64,000 nt of DNA from Pseudomonas sp. AN-1 (GTDB lineage: Bacteria > Pseudomonadota > Gammaproteobacteria > Pseudomonadales > Pseudomonadaceae), in the NCBI RefSeq assembly GCF_034057115.1, contig NZ_CP139195.1:1860001-1924000 (forward strand), in the 5' to 3' direction. The notes under the pieces are model-generated. The model worked only from the letters and a program-made list of their open reading frames with translations, was not told where the DNA came from and made no database searches. This document shows, in pieces, positions 1-8,822 of the stretch; positions within the stretch are counted from its first letter, which is position 1, and each line of letters opens with the position of its first letter. Position numbers and translations under genes: made by a program.

Positions 1-822
1 CAGGCGGCACTGCGCGCCGGCGTGCCCAACTTCGTGCTGGTCTCCACCGACAAGGCGGTGCGCCCGACCAACGTGATGGGCAGCACCAAGCGCATGGCCG
101 AGCTGGTGCTGCAGGCGCTGGCACGGGAAAAGCAGGTGGCGCTCTACGAGGTGCCGGGCGAGGCTCCGGTGACCAACCGTACCCGCTTCACCATGGTGCG
201 TTTCGGCAACGTGCTGGGTTCGTCCGGCTCGGTGATCCCGCTGTTCCGCGAGCAGATCAAGCGCGGCGGCCCCATCACCGTGACCCATCCGGAAATCACC
301 CGCTATTTCATGACCATCCCCGAGGCCGCGCAGCTGGTGATCCAGGCCGGCGCCATGGGCGAAGGCGGCGACGTGTTCGTGCTGGACATGGGCGAGCCGG
401 TGAAGATCGCCAAGCTGGCGGAGAAGATGATCCATCTCTCCGGCCTCAGCGTGCGCTCGAAGGACAACCCGGCGGGCGATATCGCCATCGAGTTCACCGG
501 CCTGCGCCCCGGCGAGAAGCTCTACGAGGAACTGCTCATCGGCGACAACGTGCTGCCCACCGATCATCCGATGATCATGCGCGCCAACGAGGACTACATC
601 TCCTGGAACGAGCTGAAGGTACTGCTGCGTGCGCTGGTCGATGCCATCAAGGCCGATGACTTCCTGGGCGTGCGCGAGCTGCTGCTGCAGATGGTCAGCG
701 GTTATACCCCGGAAGCCGAGATCGTCGACCTGATCTACCGCCAGCGCGGCGGGGCTGCGGCCATCCCGCAGATTCCGTTGGTGACTCCCCGTCCGCAGGT
801 GGTAGCGCACAAGGCATCGTAG
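1..822 (+). CDS. WbpM/CapD-class nucleotide-sugar 4,6-dehydratase, C-terminal part
   Basis: These are the last 273 residues of a large polysaccharide-biosynthesis dehydratase/epimerase of the extended short-chain dehydrogenase fold. The N-terminal membrane segments and NAD-binding glycine motif lie before the window. The reading frame is open from base 1. The segment [17 protein letters not shown] is the active-site region. It has Met-x-x-x-Lys where ordinary SDR enzymes have Tyr-x-x-x-Lys, the known variant of WbpM/PglF-type UDP-GlcNAc 4,6-dehydratases. Later landmarks are [17 protein letters not shown], the [11 protein letters not shown] block and [13 protein letters not shown], all typical of the family. 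WbpM-type enzymes start the UDP-sugar branch feeding O-antigen or capsule, which fits the galE, galU and cpsG genes that follow. The broken galE begins 64 bases downstream. Confidence 0.9.
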   Translation, partial: QAALRAGVPNFVLVSTDKAVRPTNVMGSTKRMAELVLQALAREKQVALYEVPGEAPVTNRTRFTMVRFGNVLGSSGSVIPLFREQIKRGGPITVTHPEITRYFMTIPEAAQLVIQAGAMGEGGDVFVLDMGEPVKIAKLAEKMIHLSGLSVRSKDNPAGDIAIEFTGLRPGEKLYEELLIGDNVLPTDHPMIMRANEDYISWNELKVLLRALVDAIKADDFLGVRELLLQMVSGYTPEAEIVDLIYRQRGGAAAIPQIPLVTPRPQVVAHKAS

Positions 823-1173
823 GAGCTTCCTCCCATCGAAGCTCGATCCACCCGCGCAGTTTTCCCTCAACTCAGCTCATGGACGATTGCCCGTGTTCAA
901 CAAAATCCTGGTGACCGGCGGGGCCGGCTATATCGGCTCGCATACCACTCTCGCCCTGCTCGAAGCCGGCTTCGACGTGGTGGTACCTCTGCAACAGCTC
1001 GGTCGAATCGCTGCACCGCATCGAAGGCATCTGCGGCAGGGCGCCGCTCTTCATACAGGGCGACATTCGTGATCGCACCTTGCTCGACGAGATATTCGCC
1101 AACTACAACATTGACGCCGTACTCCACTTCGCCGGCCTCAAGGCCGTCGGCGAGAGCGTGCGAGAACCGCTAG

Positions 1174-2184
1174 CTGTGATCTCTCAGTAGGTTGTTCATC
1201 CGGGGCATTCCCGGAATTCTGGAAGCGCGACCAACACAGCCTTCCAGGAGCCCCGGGTGAACCTGCATAAACATGCCCGTCTTACCCCACGAGGTCGAGC
1301 CCTTCTGGTTCAGCGCATGCTCAACGGCTTGCGTGTCGAGGATGCTGCGCAAGCCGCAGGGGTGAGTGTCCGCACGGCTTACAAGTGGCTCAGACGCTTT
1401 CGCGAGGAGGGTGAAATCGGCTTGATGGATCGTTCGTCACGGCCGCACTCATGTCCGCATGCCACGGCAGCAACCATGATCGAGCAACTGATTAAGCTGC
1501 GCCGGTCGCGCAAGACCTACCGGCAGATCGCCCAGATGCTCGGTCTGGCCGTCAGCACTGTCGCCCGCCATCTCAAGCAGGCCGGCTTTCACCGGTTGGC
1601 CGAGCTGGAACCAGCCCCGGTGGTGGTGCGCTACGAGTACGCCAACCCTGGCGATCTCCTGCACCTGGACATCAAGAAACTCGGTCGTTTCTGGAAGCCC
1701 GGGCATCGGGTCACCAGCGACCGTCAGCAGTGCTCCGACGGCGCCGGCTGGGAGTTCGTCCATGTGGCCATCGACGATGCTTCCCGGCCTTCACCAGCCT
1801 GCACCCGGATGAGCGTGGCAGCAGTGCTTGTGCAGGCCCTGCGTTACTATCGTGGGCTGGGCATCCGCTTCCGACGGGTCATGACGGACAATGGCTCCTG
1901 CTACCGTTCCCGGGCGTTCCAGCGCTTATGCGCTCGCCTTGGGCTACGGCACATCCGCACCAAGCCCTATACGCCACGCACCAACGCAAGGCCGAGCGTT
2001 TCATCCAGACGACCTTGCGTGAGTGGGTCTACGCCCGGAGCTATGACAGCTCCGAGCAGAGAGCCGCGCACTTGCCTGCCTGGCTGCATCACTACAACTG
2101 GCATAGGCCGCATGCGAGCCTCGCATATAACTCGCCGATCAGCCGCGTCGTACTTTCACTGAACAACGTACTGGGTTTACACAG
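1174..2184 (+). mobile_element. IS481-family insertion sequence within galE
   Basis: A 1011-bp element is bounded by imperfect inverted repeats. The left end begins CTGTGATCTCTCAGTAGG and the right end, read inward on the other strand, begins CTGTGTAAACCCAGTACG. Both then continue GTTGTTCA. It is flanked by a direct repeat CTAG (1170-1173 and 2185-2188). CTAG is the target preferred by IS481-family elements. Removing the element and one CTAG rejoins the galE codons for PLAYYENN, so the insertion point is exact. The element carries one transposase gene, which is damaged. The transposase stop codon TAG is contributed by the right-hand CTAG target copy, so the reading frame runs through the element end. 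Confidence 0.92.
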
Positions 2185-2188
2185 CTAG
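1257..2188 (+). pseudogene. IS481-family transposase, frameshifted
   Basis: A DDE transposase starting at GTG 1257. It has an N-terminal helix-turn-helix (residues about 16-55, with GVSVRTAYKWLRRF) and a second DNA-binding segment, followed by the rve-type catalytic domain. The catalytic acidic residues appear in LHLDIKKLG, MTDNGSCY and KAERFIQT. The frame is broken. Around 1787-1835 two small deletions replace the expected family sequence and then restore the frame. At about 1987 one base is missing in the codons for TNGKAERF, which moves the last third into another frame ending at 2188. IS481 transposases normally need no frameshift, so the copy is probably inactive. Confidence 0.85.
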
Positions 2189-3055
2189 CCTATTATGAGA
2201 ACAATGTCGCCGGCAGCGTGACGCTCTGTCAGGCCATGGCCCACGCCATTCAACTCCTCGGCCACCGTGTACGGTGAGCCTCGCCAGATGCCCATTCGCG
2301 AGGACTTCGCCACCGGCATCCCCACCAATCCCTACGGCCGTTCCAAGCTGATGGTCGAGGAGGTGCTGCGCGATCTTGCCAAGTCCGATTCACGCTGGAG
2401 CATCGCCCTCCTCTGCTACTTCAATCCGGTCGGCGCTCACCACAGCGGGCTGATCGGCGAAGATCCGAACGGCATCCCCAACAACCTGCGGCCGTACATC
2501 ACTCAGGTCGCCATCGGCAAGCTCAGGGAGCCTGCCGTGTTCGGCGACGACTATCCGACCTGCGACGGTACGGGGGTGCGCGACTACATCCACGTGGTCG
2601 ATCTCGCCGACGGCCACCTCAAGGCGCTGCAGGCGACCTCGGAGGGGAGCGGTGTGCACGTCTGGAACCTGCTGGGCACCGGAACCGGTTACAGCGTGCT
2701 GGAGATGGTACGGGCCTTCGAGCAGGCATCCGGTCGCCCGGTGCCCTACCACATCGCTCCGCGCCGTCCCGGCGACATCGCCGAGTGCTGGGCCGATCCG
2801 GGCAAGGCCGAGCGTGAGCTGAGCTGGAAGGCTGAGCATGGCATAGACACGATGATGGCCGACACCTGGCGCTGGCAGTCGACCAACCCGAGGGGATACG
2901 CAGGCTGATCGCTGCTCCCAAACAGGGTGCGATATAGCAGCTCCGCCGTGCCCCCGACGTTCCTCGCCACAGCAGCCCCCTTACCCAAGCGCCATGCTAA
3001 GCCCTGCACGAAACTCCTTATCTTTAATGCCCCTGCCGCCATGCAAGGACTCCCC

Positions 3056-3889
3056 ATGATCCGAAAATGCCTGTTCCCCGCCGCCGGCTACGGCACCCGC
3101 TTCCTCCCGGCCACCAAGGCGATGCCCAAGGAAATGCTCCCTGTCGTCAACAAGCCGCTGATCCAGTACGCGGTCGAGGAGGCCCGCGACGCCGGGCTGC
3201 AGCACATGGCCATCGTCACCGGCCGCGGCAAGCGTGCGCTGGAAGACCACTTCGACATCAGCTACGAGCTTGAGCATCAGATCAAGGGTACTGACAAGGA
3301 GAAGTACCTGGCCGGCACCCGCGAGCTGATCGACGAGTGCACCTTCTCCTATACCCGCCAGGTGGAGATGAAGGGCCTCGGTCATGCCATCCTCTGCGGC
3401 CAACCGCTGATCGGCGATGAACCGTTCGCCGTGGTACTGGCTGACGACCTGTGCCTGAACCTCGGCGGCGACGGCGTGCTTGAACAGATGGTCAAGCTGT
3501 ACAAGCAGTTCCGCTGCTCAATCGTCGCCATCCAGGAAGTACCGCGCGACCAGACCCACAAGTACGGTGTGATCGCCGGCGAGATGATCCGCGACGACAT
3601 CTACCGGGTGAACACCATGGTCGAGAAGCCCAGGCCGGAGGACGCGCCGTCCAACCTCGCGATCATCGGCCGCTACATCCTCACCCCGGACATCTTCGAC
3701 CTGATCGCCGACACCGAGCCGGGCAAGGGTGGAGAGATCCAGATCACCGACGCGCTGATGAAGCAGGCGCAGAGCGGCTGCGTGCTGGCCTACAGGTTCA
3801 AGGGCCAGCGCTTCGACTGCGGCAGCGCCGAGGGCTACGTCGAGGCGACCAACTACTGCTTCGACAACCTATATCTGAAGGGGCTTTGA
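3056..3889 (+). CDS. galU: UTP-glucose-1-phosphate uridylyltransferase
   Basis: GalU makes UDP-glucose from UTP and glucose-1-phosphate in the cytoplasm, supplying LPS core, exopolysaccharide and trehalose routes. The product is 277 residues, the usual bacterial length. The nucleotide-binding start FPAAGYGTRFLPATKAMPKE lies at residues 8-27, with the Mg/sugar-nucleotide LADD at 128-131 and VEKP and GGEIQITDA further on. The frame is open further upstream, but ATG 3056 is chosen because it is preceded by AAGGA at good spacing and matches the family N-terminus. It follows the ruined galE and precedes cpsG, so UDP-glucose synthesis is intact while epimerisation to UDP-galactose at this locus is lost. 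Confidence 0.96.
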   Translation: MIRKCLFPAAGYGTRFLPATKAMPKEMLPVVNKPLIQYAVEEARDAGLQHMAIVTGRGKRALEDHFDISYELEHQIKGTDKEKYLAGTRELIDECTFSYTRQVEMKGLGHAILCGQPLIGDEPFAVVLADDLCLNLGGDGVLEQMVKLYKQFRCSIVAIQEVPRDQTHKYGVIAGEMIRDDIYRVNTMVEKPRPEDAPSNLAIIGRYILTPDIFDLIADTEPGKGGEIQITDALMKQAQSGCVLAYRFKGQRFDCGSAEGYVEATNYCFDNLYLKGL

Positions 3890-4000
3890 GCATCGGTCTC
3901 CGCAGGGACACGCATCCCCTCAGTTACGCCCCTCCGGAGGTACCCAGGTCGCCGCGCGGCGCCGCAACGGCGGCCATCGCCACACCGCCCTCAAAGCCCC

Positions 4001-4027
4001 CACAGCCCTCACAGCCCTCACAGCCCT
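4001..4027. repeat. Three tandem copies of a 9-bp unit
   Basis: The unit CACAGCCCT is repeated three times without interruption in the 240-bp gap between galU and cpsG. A shorter related CCCT run precedes it. It is a simple sequence repeat in non-coding DNA and could vary in copy number. Apart from this repeat and the cpsG ribosome-binding region, nothing is recognised in the gap. Confidence 0.8.
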
Positions 4028-4129
4028 GCGACCGACCGCGAAATTCTCATGCAGCAATCTCCCGTGCTGCCGGATAATCCCGCGCCCGATCATTCCCCCA
4101 TGCGGCAGGAAGCCGCCGAATCGACGCTC

Positions 4130-5506
4130 ATGACGAAACTGACCTGCTTCAAAGCCTACGACATCCGCGGCCAGCTGGGCCGCGAGCTGAACGAAGACAT
4201 TGCCTATCGCATCGCCCGCGCCTATGCCGAATGGCTCAAGCCGCAGACCGTGGTGCTCGGCGGCGACATCCGCGAGACCTCTCCGGTCCTCAAGGCGGCC
4301 CTGGCCCGCGGCCTCACCGAGGCCGGCGTCAAGGTGCTCGACCTGGGCATGACCGGCACCGAGGAAGTGTATTTCGCCACCTGGCAACTGGGCGCCGATG
4401 GCGGCATCGAGGTCACCGCCTCGCACAATCCGATCGACTACAACGGCTTCAAGCTGGTGCGCGATGGCTCGCAGCCGATCAGCCGCGACACCGGCCTGGA
4501 AGACATCCGCCTGCTCGCCGAGAAGGCCGAGTTCGCCGCCCCGGCCGCGCAGCCGGGCGAGCTGCAGCAGGTCGACTGCCGCCCCGCCTACGTCGAGCAC
4601 CTGCTGTCCTACATCGACTGCGGCGCGCTCAAGCCGCTGAAGCTGGTGGTCAACGCCGGCAACGGCGCCGCCGGCCCGGCGCTGGACGCCATCGAGGCGG
4701 CCCTGCAGGCGCGCGGCGTGCCTTTCGAGTTCATCAAGGTCAACCACACGCCGGACGGCAGTTTCCCCAACGGCATCCCCAACCCGATGCTGGAGGACAA
4801 CCGCGCCGCCACCCGCGATGCGGTGCTGGCCCACGGTGCCGATCTGGGTATCGCCTGGGACGGCGACTTCGACCGCTGCTTCCTGTTCGACGAGCAGGGC
4901 CAGTTCATCGAGGGCTACTACATCGTCGGCCTGCTCGCCGAGGCCTTCCTGCGCAAGGAAGCCGGCGCGCGCATCATCCACGACCCGCGCCTGACCTGGA
5001 ACACCCTGGCCCTCGTCGAGCACAACGGCGGCGAGGCGGTGCAGTGCAAGGCCGGGCACGCCTTCATCAAGCAGAAGATGCGCGAGGTCGACGCCATCTA
5101 CGGCGGCGAGATGAGCGCGCACCACTATTTCCGCGACTTCGCCTACTGCGACAGCGGCATGATCCCCTGGCTGCTGGTGGCCGAACTGATGTGCAGCTGC
5201 GGCCAGTCGCTGTCCAGCCTGGTCGGCGAATGCATCGCCGCCTTCCCCTCCTCCGGCGAGATCAACCGCAAGGTGGCCGACGCCGCCGAGGTGATCCAGC
5301 GCGTCGAGTCCGTCTACGCCACCGACGGCGCCGCGCTGGACTACACCGATGGCCTGAGCGTGGCCTTTGCCGACTGGCGCTTCAACCTGCGTGCCTCGAA
5401 CACCGAGCCGGTGATCCGCCTCAACGTGGAAAGCCGCGGCGACAGCGCGCTGATGCAGGCCAGGACCACCGAACTGCTGGAGCTGATCGGCGGCGAGCCG
5501 GGCTGA
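4130..5506 (+). CDS. cpsG: Phosphomannomutase, CpsG/ManB type
   Basis: Converts mannose-6-phosphate to mannose-1-phosphate for GDP-mannose and its derivatives. The 458-residue product opens [17 protein letters not shown], like enterobacterial CpsG/ManB and unlike Pseudomonas AlgC, which starts with a longer unrelated leader. The four active-site loops are present: TASHNP with the phosphoserine at residue 98, Mg-binding DGDFDR at 244-249, the sugar-specificity loop [10 protein letters not shown], and the phosphate-binding [14 protein letters not shown] near the C-terminus. The frame is open from 4049, but ATG 4130 matches the family start. It follows galU in the same direction, and the two supply UDP-glucose and GDP-mannose pools for surface polysaccharide. 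AlgC-type activity would have to come from another gene. Confidence 0.94.
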   Translation: MTKLTCFKAYDIRGQLGRELNEDIAYRIARAYAEWLKPQTVVLGGDIRETSPVLKAALARGLTEAGVKVLDLGMTGTEEVYFATWQLGADGGIEVTASHNPIDYNGFKLVRDGSQPISRDTGLEDIRLLAEKAEFAAPAAQPGELQQVDCRPAYVEHLLSYIDCGALKPLKLVVNAGNGAAGPALDAIEAALQARGVPFEFIKVNHTPDGSFPNGIPNPMLEDNRAATRDAVLAHGADLGIAWDGDFDRCFLFDEQGQFIEGYYIVGLLAEAFLRKEAGARIIHDPRLTWNTLALVEHNGGEAVQCKAGHAFIKQKMREVDAIYGGEMSAHHYFRDFAYCDSGMIPWLLVAELMCSCGQSLSSLVGECIAAFPSSGEINRKVADAAEVIQRVESVYATDGAALDYTDGLSVAFADWRFNLRASNTEPVIRLNVESRGDSALMQARTTELLELIGGEPG

Positions 5507-5650
5507 CGGCCCCCGCGCTCGCCGCGCAGACGCATGGCCGCAGGCAGGGGCAACCGCTGCCGGCGGCCATTGCGTTTGCGGCGTGGCGCTCGGCCGGACC
5601 TGCGGGAAGGACTACAACCGCGACAATCGCTTCCTGCCCCGGTCTTGATC

Positions 5651-5785
5651 ATGCAACTCAAGAAACTGCCCATCGGCATCCAGACCTTCCGCGAGGTGGG
5701 CTATCTGATCGGCGTGGAATTCAGCCGCGACAGCCGCAGCGTGGAGGGCTTTGCCACGCAGACCCTGCAGTCCGGATGCGCGTAG
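5651..5785 (+). pseudogene. Internally deleted remnant of an AAA-ATPase-like/PD-(D/E)XK nuclease family gene
   Basis: A 44-codon frame begins MQLKKLPIGIQTFREV, the usual start of the large AAA-ATPase-like proteins that carry a C-terminal nuclease-like domain (PF09820/DUF1703 group). It then jumps to YLIGVEFSRDSRSVEGFA, which resembles the far C-terminal strand of the same proteins, and stops. A normal member is about 500-550 residues, so the middle of the gene appears to have been deleted with the frame kept. The family members are typically patchily distributed and prone to decay. The assignment rests on recognising the two ends, and the product is unlikely to be functional. Confidence 0.6.
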
Positions 5786-5810
5786 CCGTGCGCATGCCGC
5801 CCGCCGCGCC

Positions 5811-7166
5811 TCACTCGAACGCTGCGGACCGGCGCCGCGGGTTGCTGTGCTGGTTGGCCAGCACGGCAATCGCGCAGAGCGCCACGAAGCTGGCGGCGTT
5901 GGCGGGAATCTGCAGGTTGAAGTCGACGCTGGAGTGGATGCCGATGGCGACGATGCCCATCGCCGCACCGAAACCGACGCCGCTGCGGTACAGCGACTCG
6001 CGCCGCCACAGGGCCTGCAGGGCACGCCACAGCGCCAGCAGCACGAACGCCGCCAGCGGCAGCGTGCCGATCAGGCCGTACTCGATGACGAACTGGATGT
6101 AGTCGTTGTGGGCGTGATCGAAGTGGTTGCGCACGTCCTCGCCCGCATACCTGGGGAACACTGCCTCGAAGCTGCCGGCGCCCTGCCCGACCAGCGGCTT
6201 GTCCATCATCAGCGGCACCGTGTAGGCGAATACGTCGTCACGGATTTCGTTGGCCCGCTGGACTACCTGCCCCTCGACCACCACGTCGTTCAGGCGCGTC
6301 TCCACCAGGCGATCCCTCAGGCGGTCGAAACCGAAGTACTGACTGATCACCAGCATGTCGATCAGGACGAGGCTGGCGAGGATCAGGCCGTTGCGCAGCC
6401 GATGCTCGCGGTTGAGCAGGATGAAGACCGCACCGACCACCATCAGGCTGGCGAAGAAGGCCATGTTGCCCATGCGCGAGCGGGTCATCACCAGGGCGAT
6501 CACCATCACTACCAGCGCCAGGCGCAGGCGCGCCTTCGGCCCCATCAGCAGCTCGAGCAGGTTCACCCAGCGGAACGGCTGGCCATCGCGCAGCGCCAGC
6601 AGCAGGCCGATGCCACAGGCCAGGGTCATCTCCAAATAGCCGGCCAGGTGGTTGCGGTTGACGTAGGTGCCGCTGGTCACTTCCGCATGACCGAGCCCCA
6701 TGGAGGCCAGCAGGCCTTCGCTGCCGGACAGTGTCATGAAGGCGCCATAGAAGGCCTGGAAGGTACCGCTGATCACCACGACACTGAGCAGCAGGGTCAG
6801 GCGCCGGCGGGTATGGAACAGGCTGACGACCATCAGGAACAGCAGGCTGTAGGCGAGGCCGAGCATCAGGTACTGGAAGGTTGCACCGACATCCACCGTC
6901 AGCCCGCCGAGCCACTGCACCGCCACCCAGGCCTGGCTCGACAGCAACAAAGCGAACATCGGCAGTGCCGGTCTGAGTGCCTTGCTCGCCGGCAGGGCGT
7001 TACGCCACAGGGCGACACCCCAGACGCAGCCGATCAGGCCGACCAGTGCCGCCAGCAGCCCCATCGACCAGTCGCGATTGCTGCCCAGCGGCAGCGGCAG
7101 CCACACCAGCAGGATCAGGACCGAGGCGACCAGGACGCGCTCGAGGCGATTGGAATTCTGAAGCAT
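5811..7166 (-). CDS. O-antigen ligase/polymerase-family membrane protein
   Basis: A 451-residue polytopic inner-membrane protein with about 11-12 hydrophobic segments. The large periplasmic loop carries YVNRNHLAGYLEM and, near the C-terminus, HAHNDYIQF, a histidine-containing signature of the Wzy_C/WaaL superfamily. Such proteins either attach O-antigen to lipid A-core or polymerise polysaccharide repeat units from undecaprenyl-phosphate-linked donors. The sequence alone does not say which. It lies beside galU/cpsG but on the opposite strand, and starts divergently from the VanZ-like gene with a 112-bp shared control region. Arginines around RSRMGN are also typical. No Wzz or flippase gene is next to it. 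Confidence 0.82.
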   Translation of the reverse strand: MLQNSNRLERVLVASVLILLVWLPLPLGSNRDWSMGLLAALVGLIGCVWGVALWRNALPASKALRPALPMFALLLSSQAWVAVQWLGGLTVDVGATFQYLMLGLAYSLLFLMVVSLFHTRRRLTLLLSVVVISGTFQAFYGAFMTLSGSEGLLASMGLGHAEVTSGTYVNRNHLAGYLEMTLACGIGLLLALRDGQPFRWVNLLELLMGPKARLRLALVVMVIALVMTRSRMGNMAFFASLMVVGAVFILLNREHRLRNGLILASLVLIDMLVISQYFGFDRLRDRLVETRLNDVVVEGQVVQRANEIRDDVFAYTVPLMMDKPLVGQGAGSFEAVFPRYAGEDVRNHFDHAHNDYIQFVIEYGLIGTLPLAAFVLLALWRALQALWRRESLYRSGVGFGAAMGIVAIGIHSSVDFNLQIPANAASFVALCAIAVLANQHSNPRRRSAAFE

Positions 7167-7278
7167 TGTGCGGGATCATCCGTACGCGGCGGCCGGCTCG
7201 TTCGCCGACCTGCCAGGGTCTGAAAAAGGCACGGCAGTATAAGGAACATCCCTTCCTCCACCAACCGACTGGTACACG

Positions 7279-7635
7279 ATGCTCTTCCGTATTCCCCGCG
7301 CGCTCTGGATCCTGGCCTTCGCCGTCTGCACGGCGAGCGTGCTGGTCCTGGCGCTGATGAAGAATCCTTCGGCAATGTTCAGCACCGGCTGGGACAAGGG
7401 CAATCATGTCCTGGCCTTCGCCGTGCTCACCTTCCTCGGGCGCATGGCCTTTCCCGGACAGCGCCTGCTCCTGCTGCTCGGCCTGCTGGGCTACGGCGTG
7501 CTGATCGAGAACCTGCAGCTGATGACCGGCTACCGCTTCGGCGAATACCAGGATCTGCTGGCGGACGTGACCGGCATGCTGATCGGCTATCTGCTGGCGG
7601 TGCCCATGACCCGCAGGCTGCCGGCGCAGCAGTAG
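7279..7635 (+). CDS. VanZ-like small membrane protein
   Basis: A 118-residue protein with four predicted hydrophobic helices. The conserved features are the W-DKGNHVLAFAVLTFL segment (residues about 37-53), E-NLQ at about 77-80, and GYRFGEYQDLLADVTGMLIG, all typical of the VanZ-like family. The family takes its name from a teicoplanin-resistance gene, but most members have no known function, and resistance should not be inferred here. Members often neighbour polysaccharide genes, as here, where it is divergent from the O-antigen-ligase-type gene. ATG 7279 starts just before the first helix. Confidence 0.85.
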   Translation: MLFRIPRALWILAFAVCTASVLVLALMKNPSAMFSTGWDKGNHVLAFAVLTFLGRMAFPGQRLLLLLGLLGYGVLIENLQLMTGYRFGEYQDLLADVTGMLIGYLLAVPMTRRLPAQQ

Positions 7636-7786
7636 CTGCCTCGATCGCCCGCCAGGGACATCCGCGCGCAACCAGGGCGCGGGCGCTCCGCGGCGGCATG
7701 CCGGCCACTGATCTGGGTCAAATCCCCAGCACGGCACTCAGGCACCATCGGCTCCGTCCACAAGAACAACCCGGCGGAGTCGTGCC

Positions 7787-8182
7787 ATGAACCATACCCC
7801 CTACCAACTGCTCGGCAGCGAGGAAGGCGTGCGCCGCCTGTGCGATGCCTTCTACGACTGCATGGATCAGCTGCCGGAGGCGGCGGACATCCGGCGCATG
7901 CACGGCGAGGACCTGTCGGGGATCCGCCAGAAGCTGTTCGAGTTCCTCTCCGGCTGGCTGGGCGGGCCGCCCCTGTATGCGCAGAAGTACGGCAGCATCT
8001 GCATGACCGGCCCGCACCGCCCGTACGCCATCGGCCCGAAGGAGCGCGACCAGTGGCTGCTGTGCATGAACCGGGCGCTGGAGCGGGTCGGCGCCAGCGA
8101 CGAGGTCAAGGAAATGCTCGAACGGCCGATGCATGCCATCGCCGACATGATCCGCAACCGCGAGAGCTCCGCGAGCGCCTGA
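7787..8182 (+). CDS. Group II truncated haemoglobin
   Basis: A 131-residue 2/2-fold globin. Landmarks are the B-helix FYDCM with Tyr23 (B10 position), the group-II SGWLGGPPLY stretch, proximal haem-ligand His77 within GPHRPYAIG, and Trp90 in ERDQWL (G8 position, characteristic of group II). Group II members bind oxygen and NO with high affinity and are linked to NO or peroxide handling or to oxygen supply. The physiological role here is not shown by the sequence. It is a single-gene unit starting at ATG 7787 and ending in a clear terminator. Confidence 0.93.
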   Translation: MNHTPYQLLGSEEGVRRLCDAFYDCMDQLPEAADIRRMHGEDLSGIRQKLFEFLSGWLGGPPLYAQKYGSICMTGPHRPYAIGPKERDQWLLCMNRALERVGASDEVKEMLERPMHAIADMIRNRESSASA

Positions 8183-8197
8183 GCCGCGGATCGCCCC

Positions 8198-8234
8198 GAA
8201 ACCCCGCCCAGCCAGGCTGCGCGGGGTTTTCTTT
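8198..8234 (+). terminator. Rho-independent terminator after the truncated haemoglobin gene
   Basis: AAACCCCGC (8199-8207) pairs with GCGGGGTTT (8221-8229), followed by more T residues. The hairpin lies 17 bases after the globin stop codon. Confidence 0.85.
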
Positions 8235-8400
8235 GGCCGAAGAAACGCGACTGTCACGGAAAATTCATCGAACTGCAGGCTTTTTCACGACTTGCATCAA
8301 CAAAACCCTGCATGGCGTTGCCTAGTCTGGACTCGTCAGTCGCCGCTGCCCGCTGGCGGGCCGCACGACACGAGATGCCAACGACCAGGAAGGTACGCCC

Positions 8401-8733
8401 ATGCACATTCGCACCCTCGCCCCCCTCTCCCTCCTGCTGGCGGCCCTGGCCGGCTCGGCCGTGGCTGGCAATGTCGTCGAGGGCACCTACGACATGACCA
8501 CCGAGGCCATGGGCGTGAAGGTCCGCAGCACGACCGTCGAGCTGACCCCGGAGTACATCCGCGAGGGCGACAACAAGCTGGCCATCGCCGAATGGATCCA
8601 CCGCGACGGCTACGTCACCGCCCGCGACGGCAAGGGCAATACCCTGCTGCACGCCCGTGTCGAGGACGGCGGCGACACCCTGATCCAGCAGATCGAAGGC
8701 ATCGGCACCGCCACCTTCACCCGCATAGACTGA
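8401..8733 (+). CDS. Small secreted protein of unknown function
   Basis: The 110-residue product has a clear Sec signal peptide: MHIRT, a hydrophobic core LSLLLAALAGS, then AVA cleavage near residue 22. The mature part of about 88 residues is hydrophilic and looks beta-rich, with alternating charged and Thr/Val residues, no cysteines and no recognised motif. It is likely periplasmic. AGGAAGG lies just upstream of ATG 8401. It is monocistronic and ends at a bidirectional terminator shared with the convergent monooxygenase gene. I do not recognise the family. Confidence 0.7.
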   Translation: MHIRTLAPLSLLLAALAGSAVAGNVVEGTYDMTTEAMGVKVRSTTVELTPEYIREGDNKLAIAEWIHRDGYVTARDGKGNTLLHARVEDGGDTLIQQIEGIGTATFTRID

Positions 8734-8773
8734 ACCTTGGGGCGGCGCCACCCGCGGGTGGCGCAGGCAAGCA

Positions 8774-8806
8774 AAAGGGGGATTGCCTTGCGGCAATCCC
8801 CCTTTG
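8774..8806. terminator. Bidirectional terminator
   Basis: AAAGGGGGATTGCC (8774-8787) and GGCAATCCCCCTTT (8792-8805) form a perfect 14-bp stem with a 4-base loop. A and T runs on either side suit both strands, serving the secreted-protein gene on the plus strand and the flavin monooxygenase gene on the minus strand. Confidence 0.9.
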
Positions 8807-8822
8807 TTCATTGCGGAGCGAC

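Larger units (their letters stand above)
887..2908 (+). pseudogene. galE: galE, UDP-glucose 4-epimerase, disrupted by deletions and an IS
   Basis: GalE interconverts UDP-glucose and UDP-galactose. The 5' piece (from TTG 887 or GTG 893) encodes [17 protein letters not shown], the NAD-binding glycine motif. The 3' piece (2189-2908) encodes the family C-terminus, including the [10 protein letters not shown] catalytic tyrosine/lysine and [15 protein letters not shown]. At about 986 the frame breaks where about 8 bases are missing between the codons for VVV and LCNSS. The reading resumes in another frame to PL at 1170, where an IS481-type element is inserted. After the element it reads [17 protein letters not shown]. 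Around 2235-2257 there is a further short deletion before SSATVYGEP. With at least two indels and an insertion the gene cannot make active GalE. Assembly error could explain the small indels but not the insertion. Confidence 0.9.

Noticed and set aside
1257-2188. Programmed frameshift in the IS481 transposase
   Set aside because: IS481 elements encode the transposase in one frame. The break at about 1987 is a missing base in a non-slippery sequence, and other indels are present, so decay or error is more likely.
7279-7635. VanZ similarity as an antibiotic-resistance gene
   Set aside because: The family is broad and mostly of unknown function. There is no VanA/H/X context and the neighbours are polysaccharide genes.
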